DNA of 10,729 bases, from NCBI GenBank assembly GCA_027083485.1, contig JALWOO010000815.1:1-10729 (forward strand), in the 5' to 3' direction. Under the pieces are notes generated by a model. That model worked only from the letters and a program-made list of their open reading frames with translations, ran no database searches and had not been told where the DNA came from. Made by a program: the position numbers and the translations under genes. The DNA is from Amylibacter sp. (lineage in GTDB: Bacteria; Pseudomonadota; Alphaproteobacteria; Rhodobacterales; Rhodobacteraceae). Every line of letters begins with the position of its first letter. Positions within the stretch are counted from its first letter, which is position 1. Positions 6,552 to 10,729 of the stretch are shown piece by piece.

Positions 6552-8157
6552 TTTCAACAGTCCTTTTGAGAGTTTCAAGGTCCGGCAATTTGGGCGCGGC
6601 CTCGATCAATTGGCGGGTATAGGGGTGTTGCGGATGGGTGAAAACCTGTTCGGTTTCGCCCTGTTCAACGATTTTTCCGTGCTGCATCACCAGCACCCGA
6701 TCCGTCACCGTGCGCACGACGGACAGGTCGTGGCTGATGAACAGATAGGTTAACGAATAGCGCTCACACAGCTCGGCCAAAAGGTCCAGCACCTGCGCGC
6801 GCACCGACACATCCAGCGCGGAAACCGCTTCGTCAAAAATGATCAGTTCGGGGCGAATAATCAGGGCGCGGGCAATGGCAATGCGCTGGCGCTGGCCTCC
6901 GGAAAATTCGTGGATATACTTGCGCGCATCATCCGCTTGCAGGCCGACAGAGGTCAGGGCCTCGGCGATTGCGTCTTGCAGGGCACGGCCTTTGGGCGGG
7001 TTGTCCAGCAGGTGAAACGGCTCTGTCACCAGCCGGTCGACCCGATGGCGCGGATTAAAGGATCCGTAGGGGTCCTGAAACACCACCTGCATTTTGCGGC
7101 GCACGCTCAGGTTGGGCTTCTTGCCGGTGAAGACCGGTTCTCCATCCAGCAGGATTTCCCCCGATTGCACCGGATTGAGACCAAGAATAGAGCGCGTCAG
7201 CGTGGATTTTCCGCAACCGGATTCTCCGACCAGCCCGAGGCGTTCGCCGCGCGACAGGGTAAAGCTGATATCATCCACTGCCTTGAACAGGCCCGGTTTG
7301 GCAAACAGCTTTTTGCGCGGCAGGCCATAGGCGCGGGTGACGTTTTTCACCTGCAGCAGCGGTGCCGGATCGGGGCGGTCGGGCAGATTCACCTGATGGG
7401 TCGAGGCCTCGAACAGCATCCGCGTATAGGGGTGTTTCATATGGGCCATAAGCTGTTTTGTCGGGCCGGATTCGACCACCTCGCCCTTGCGCATCACCAC
7501 GATTTCATCGGCCATATCGGCCACCACGGCAAGGTCGTGGGTGATCATCAGCATGCCCATGCCGAAATCATCCACCAGCTCTTTCAACAGGTCCAGAATT
7601 TGCGCCTGTGTGGTCACATCCAGCGCGGTTGTGGGCTCGTCCGCGATCAACAGTTTGGGGCGCAAGGCAATGGCCATGGCGATCACAACCCGCTGGCGCT
7701 GCCCGCCGGACAGTTCATGCGGAAAGCGCGACAGCGGGAATTGCGCGGCGTTCAGGCCGACCCGGTCCAGCACCTCGCGGGCGCGGGCATAGGCCTCCGA
7801 TTTGCCGAGCGCGCCGTGGATCAGGATGGTTTCCGCCACCTGATCGCCAATGGTTTTCACCGGATTGAGCGCAGTCATCGGTTCCTGAAATACCATGCCG
7901 ATATCATTGCCGCGCATTTTGCACATGTCGGATTCAGATGTTGTTAACACATCGGTTTTGTCCAACATGACGGCACCGGAACAGGCAGCCCCCTCTGGCA
8001 ATAGTTGCATAACCGCAAGCGCCGTCATGGATTTACCGGAACCGCTTTCGCCGGTGACGGCAACGATCCGGCCTTTTTCGATCGCAAAGCCCACGTCCTT
8101 GAGGATCGGGGTGCCGTGAATATTCAGGGTCAGGTTTTCAATATTCAAAAGGGTCAT
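6541..8157 (-). CDS. ABC transporter ATP-binding protein, two fused Dpp/Opp-type ATPase domains
   Basis: Energises the importer by ATP hydrolysis on the cytoplasmic face. The 538-residue protein joins two nucleotide-binding domains that are separate in DppD/DppF. Domain 1 has Walker A GESGSGKS (36-43), Q91, signature LSGGQ (149-153), Walker B ending D173 E174, and H207. Domain 2 has Walker A GESGCGKS (311-318), Q361, signature FSGGQ (418-422), D442 E443, and H476. Both sites therefore look catalytically competent. Each domain ends with the HPYTR element of the oligopeptide class, and the cysteine-bearing C-terminal extension seen in many DppD/DppF proteins is absent. This architecture is like GsiA and YejF. 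The start overlaps the preceding permease stop as ATGA (8154-8157). An AGGA lies about ten bases upstream of the start. Confidence 0.96.
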   Translation of the reverse strand: MTLLNIENLTLNIHGTPILKDVGFAIEKGRIVAVTGESGSGKSMTALAVMQLLPEGAACSGAVMLDKTDVLTTSESDMCKMRGNDIGMVFQEPMTALNPVKTIGDQVAETILIHGALGKSEAYARAREVLDRVGLNAAQFPLSRFPHELSGGQRQRVVIAMAIALRPKLLIADEPTTALDVTTQAQILDLLKELVDDFGMGMLMITHDLAVVADMADEIVVMRKGEVVESGPTKQLMAHMKHPYTRMLFEASTHQVNLPDRPDPAPLLQVKNVTRAYGLPRKKLFAKPGLFKAVDDISFTLSRGERLGLVGESGCGKSTLTRSILGLNPVQSGEILLDGEPVFTGKKPNLSVRRKMQVVFQDPYGSFNPRHRVDRLVTEPFHLLDNPPKGRALQDAIAEALTSVGLQADDARKYIHEFSGGQRQRIAIARALIIRPELIIFDEAVSALDVSVRAQVLDLLAELCERYSLTYLFISHDLSVVRTVTDRVLVMQHGKIVEQGETEQVFTHPQHPYTRQLIEAAPKLPDLETLKRTVENVS

Positions 8158-8993
8158 GAGCGCGCGTTCCTGATCCTTGGGTCCAGCAAATCACGCAGCC
8201 CGTCACCCATCAGATTCAGCCCCAGCACCGTCAGCACAATCGCCAGACCGGGGATCAGCGCCATATGCGGGGCAAAGCTGACCATGGTTTGCGCATCGGC
8301 CAGCATCCGCCCCCAACTGGGTGTGGGCGGCTGTGCGCCAAGGCCCACATAGGACAGGCCGGCCTCTGCCAGAATACCCAGAGAAAACTGGATGGTGCCC
8401 TGCACGATCAGCAGATTCATCACGTTGGGCAGGATGTGCTCAAAGGAAATCCGCGCGCTGGATTTACCGGCCACCTGTGCAGCCATGATGAATTCGCGCT
8501 CCCACAGCGACAGGGCACCGGAGCGGGTCAGGCGGGCGAACACCGGAATGTTGAAAATGCCGATGGCGACAATGGCGTTGATGGCGCTGGCCCCGAATAC
8601 GGCCGTAATCAGGATGGCGATCACCAGTGACGGAAAGGCAAAAATCAGGTCGTTGCCGCGCATGATCAGCTCGTCCAGCAGACTGCCCCGATTGGCTGCC
8701 GCCGCAAGGCCGAGCGGCACGCCCAGCACGATACCGATGCCCACCGCCACCAGCGCCACGGCAATAGAGGTGCGCGCGCCGACCATGATCATCGAAAAAA
8801 TATCGCGCCCGAAATGATCCGTACCAAGCCAGTTCACCGCATTGGGGGCTTTCAACTTATTGGCGATATGAAGCGCCTCGACATCAAAAGGGGTCCAGAC
8901 AAAGGACACCAATGCCGCCGTGACAAACAGCAGCGACAGAACCGTGCCGATAATCAGGCTGCGCGAGCGCAAAGCAGAGGGACGTTTGCTCAT
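8154..8993 (-). CDS. ABC transporter permease, DppC/OppC family
   Basis: Second membrane subunit of the family 5 importer, 279 residues. It starts with a cytoplasmic N-terminal stretch and a first membrane helix at about 13-33. The DppC hallmark WLGTDHFGRDIFS lies at 55-67, followed by five more helices. The EAA-type coupling loop that contacts the ATPase reads EFIMAAQVAGKSS at about 167-179, and LSYVGLGAQPPTPSWGRML follows at 213-231. A strong AAGGAG (9000-9005) lies six bases before the ATG. The gene overlaps the upstream permease stop by four bases (ATGA, 8990-8993). Length and motifs are complete, and the substrate is not encoded in these features. Confidence 0.95.
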   Translation of the reverse strand: MSKRPSALRSRSLIIGTVLSLLFVTAALVSFVWTPFDVEALHIANKLKAPNAVNWLGTDHFGRDIFSMIMVGARTSIAVALVAVGIGIVLGVPLGLAAAANRGSLLDELIMRGNDLIFAFPSLVIAILITAVFGASAINAIVAIGIFNIPVFARLTRSGALSLWEREFIMAAQVAGKSSARISFEHILPNVMNLLIVQGTIQFSLGILAEAGLSYVGLGAQPPTPSWGRMLADAQTMVSFAPHMALIPGLAIVLTVLGLNLMGDGLRDLLDPRIRNARS

Positions 8994-9937
8994 GTCCGGC
9001 TCCTTAAGCGTGGGTCAACGGCGGCATAGGCCAGATCCACGGCGAAGTTGACCACGATCACCGAAAACACCAGCAACATCACCACGCTTTCGACCACGAT
9101 CAAATCCCGTTGCGAGATGGATTGAAACACCAGCCGCCCCAGGCCGGGCAGGAAAAATACCTGCTCAATGATGATGGAACCGGCCAGAAGAAAGGAGAAT
9201 TGCAGCCCGATAATGGTTAACACGGGGATCATCGCATTGCGCAGGGCGTGTCGCCAGAGCGCCTGACGACGGGTCAGCCCCTTGGCGCGGGCGGTACGCA
9301 TGAAATCTTCGCCCAGCATATCCAGCAGCGAGGAACGCATCACCCGCGCGAGGATCGAGGCCTGCGGCAAGGCGAGCGCGATGGCAGGCAGGGTCAGGGC
9401 CTTTAGCCCGCCGAAAATCCCCTTGTCCCAGCCCGGAAAACCGCCTGCCGAAAACCAGCGCAGGTTAATCGCAAAGACCAGAACCGCCATCATCGCGAAC
9501 CAGAAATTGGGCACCGCTACGCCCAGTTGCGTGGCCCCCATCACCACCGCATCGCCGAGCTTACCACGCCGCGAGGCGGCGTAGATGCCGACGGGAAAGG
9601 CGATCAGGGTGGACAGGGTCAGCGCATAAATCGCCAGCGGCAGAGACACCCAGAGCCGGTCTCCGATCATTTTGGTGACCGGCGTACGATAGGTATAAGA
9701 AGTGCCGAAATCGCCCTGCACCATGCCGCCGACCCAATCCAGATAGCGTATGTATTTGGGCACATCGAGGCCCAGTTCCGTGCGCAGGGCGGCAACGGTA
9801 TCGGGCTGGGCATTGATGCCGAGCATAAAGGACGCCGGATCACCCGGCGCGACCTCGATCACCAAAAAGATCACGAGGCTGGCGACGCACAGGCTGATGA
9901 CCAGCGACGTTAATCTTTTGAGCGTATATCGAAGCAT
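8990..9937 (-). CDS. ABC transporter permease, DppB/OppB family
   Basis: First membrane subunit of the importer, 315 residues from the start chosen here. It shows the family's N-terminal helix (MLRYTLKRL then hydrophobic to about 28), the PGDP motif just after it, GDFGTSY near 75, the EAA-type loop EDFMRTARAKGLTRRQALWRHALRNA, and the C-terminal VFFLPGLGRLVFQSISQRD. The frame is open to a TTG at 9961, but that codon lies in the loop of a hairpin and the added eight residues are not family-like. The ATG at 9937 begins the conserved MLRY. No good Shine-Dalgarno precedes it: the ten bases between hairpin and ATG are CCGAAAAACC. Translation may therefore depend on the hairpin or on the binding-protein gene before it. 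Confidence 0.94.
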   Translation of the reverse strand: MLRYTLKRLTSLVISLCVASLVIFLVIEVAPGDPASFMLGINAQPDTVAALRTELGLDVPKYIRYLDWVGGMVQGDFGTSYTYRTPVTKMIGDRLWVSLPLAIYALTLSTLIAFPVGIYAASRRGKLGDAVVMGATQLGVAVPNFWFAMMAVLVFAINLRWFSAGGFPGWDKGIFGGLKALTLPAIALALPQASILARVMRSSLLDMLGEDFMRTARAKGLTRRQALWRHALRNAMIPVLTIIGLQFSFLLAGSIIIEQVFFLPGLGRLVFQSISQRDLIVVESVVMLLVFSVIVVNFAVDLAYAAVDPRLRSRT

Positions 9938-9947
9938 GGTTTTTCGG

Positions 9948-9975
9948 GCCCCGGCCCGCAAATGCAGGCCGGGGC
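9948..9975 (-). promoter_or_regulatory. GC-rich intercistronic hairpin between binding-protein and permease genes
   Basis: A perfect 9-bp inverted repeat, GCCCCGGCC and GGCCGGGGC with a ten-base loop (plus-strand arms 9948-9956 and 9967-9975), fills most of the gap between the binding-protein stop (9982) and the permease ATG (9937). Downstream on the minus strand it is followed by A residues, not T, so it is not a classical terminator. Its position suits a 3' stabiliser of the binding-protein message, or a structure limiting permease translation. The function is inferred. Confidence 0.6.
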
Positions 9976-9981
9976 GTTATC

Positions 9982-10729
9982 CTATTCTTTCCAGTAAACA
10001 GCGGTCAGATCGACGGCCTGCGTCGGGCTGTTTTTCCACAGGCCGACAACGCCGGCTTTGGCAACTGACAGGGATGCCAGCTGAAACAGATAGCCGTTGA
10101 CGTAATCCTCGGAGATCATTGTCTGCGCCGCACCAAGCAGGGCCGCACGGGTGGCCGGATCGGTTGCGAGGTTCAGATCTTCCATCAGCTTTTGGAAGTT
10201 TTTGTTGTCATACTGAAAGTAATACTTGGGATTGGCGTAGATTCCGATGTCCATAGGTTCGGTATGTGACACGATGGTCAGGCCGAAATCCTTGCCGCGG
10301 AACACCTGCTCCAGCCATTGCGCCCATTCCAGATTGCTGATTTCGGTTTTGATACCGACTTCGCGCAGCTGGGCGGCAATGATTTCACCACCGCGACGGG
10401 CATAGGATGGCGGCGGCAGTTTCAGCGTGGTGGTAAAGCCATCGGGGAAGCCTGCTTCGGCCAGCAGTTTTTTGGCCAGTGCCGGATCATAATTTGACAG
10501 GCCGGTCAGGTCCACATAGGCCGGATTATGCGGTGCAAAATGGGTGCCGATGGGCGTGCCGTACCCGAACATCGCGCCGTCAATGATGGTTTGGCGGTCG
10601 ATGGCGTGGGCCATGGCTTCGCGCACCTTGACGTTGTCAAAGGGCGGCATTTTGTTGTTGGTGGAGAGGATGGTTTCGCCTTCGGTCGAACCAACCAGCA
10701 CCTGAAAACGCGGGTCTGCCTCGAATTGG
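9982..10729 (-). CDS. ABC transporter family 5 solute-binding protein, C-terminal part (cut by window edge)
   Basis: Periplasmic binding protein of the peptide/nickel/opine class (SBP_bac_5) that supplies the adjacent importer. Only about 248 codons of the 3' part are present. The frame continues past the right edge, so the signal peptide and true start are not visible, and full-length members have roughly 500 residues. Family traits seen are a STNNKMPPFDNVKVREAMAHAIDR segment (broken here as STNNKMPPF then DNVKVREAMAHAIDR) near the left end of the visible protein, the YDPALAKKLLAEAGFPDG block, and GGEIIAAQLREVGIKTEI. It ends YWKE before TAG. The GTG at 10699-10701 is an internal valine codon, not a start. 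Binding-site residues that would suggest a ligand cannot be assigned. Confidence 0.92.
   Translation of the reverse strand, partial: QFEADPRFQVLVGSTEGETILSTNNKMPPFDNVKVREAMAHAIDRQTIIDGAMFGYGTPIGTHFAPHNPAYVDLTGLSNYDPALAKKLLAEAGFPDGFTTTLKLPPPSYARRGGEIIAAQLREVGIKTEISNLEWAQWLEQVFRGKDFGLTIVSHTEPMDIGIYANPKYYFQYDNKNFQKLMEDLNLATDPATRAALLGAAQTMISEDYVNGYLFQLASLSVAKAGVVGLWKNSPTQAVDLTAVYWKE

Noticed and set aside
6552..6578. ATG at 6578 as start of the aldehyde dehydrogenase
   Set aside because: It lacks a visible ribosome site and adds nine atypical residues, while ATG at 6551 has AAGGA at a good distance.
6910..7947. Plus-strand open frame of 345 codons opposite the ABC ATPase gene
   Set aside because: Composition is that of an antisense shadow, and the minus frame carries both full sets of ATPase motifs.
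9938..9961. TTG at 9961 as start of the first permease
   Set aside because: It lies within the hairpin loop and adds eight residues not seen in the family; ATG at 9937 begins the conserved N terminus.
1..10729. Search by eye for tRNA genes, CRISPR arrays, insertion sequences, defence genes or phage genes
   Set aside because: Nothing of the kind was seen; the window is almost fully covered by recognisable transport and metabolic genes with uniform composition.

Overview
The window reads as ordinary chromosomal DNA from an alphaproteobacterium, most likely of the Rhodobacterales (Roseobacter-like). That placement is an inference from the moderately high G+C content, tightly packed transporter operons, a full three-gene TRAP transporter and the style of the encoded proteins. 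No 16S rRNA or other decisive marker is present. No tRNA, rRNA, CRISPR array, insertion sequence, integrase or phage gene was seen.

Two operons converge on a gap of 67 bases (3680-3746). The plus-strand operon (71-3679) encodes a complete TRAP importer: periplasmic binding protein (DctP type), small membrane subunit (DctQ) and large membrane subunit (DctM), followed by a GNAT acetyltransferase whose most likely GTG start overlaps the dctM stop codon. A strong hairpin with a T run lies between dctP and dctQ and probably lowers expression of the membrane subunits relative to the binding protein.

The minus-strand operon runs from the right edge of the window leftward (10729 to 3747). It encodes a family 5 (peptide/nickel/opine class) solute-binding protein, cut by the window edge; two Dpp/Opp-type permeases; a single polypeptide holding both ATPase domains; an NAD(P)-dependent aldehyde dehydrogenase; a short-chain dehydrogenase/reductase; and last the rRNA methyltransferase RsmJ. 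From the first permease onward, all junctions are overlaps or gaps of 6-9 bases, so one transcript is likely. A compact hairpin just after rsmJ probably ends it. A second GC-rich hairpin sits between the binding-protein gene and the first permease, ten bases before the permease start.

The simplest joint reading is two independent uptake systems. The TRAP system probably takes up an organic acid driven by an ion gradient. The ATP-driven system takes up a peptide-like or other polar compound whose breakdown passes through an alcohol/aldehyde step handled by the co-transcribed dehydrogenases. Neither substrate can be read from the sequence. I found no convincing evidence of an undescribed system. 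The points most worth a second look are the two post-binding-protein hairpins, the coupling of the importer to two oxidoreductases, and the rRNA methyltransferase at the end of a catabolic operon.
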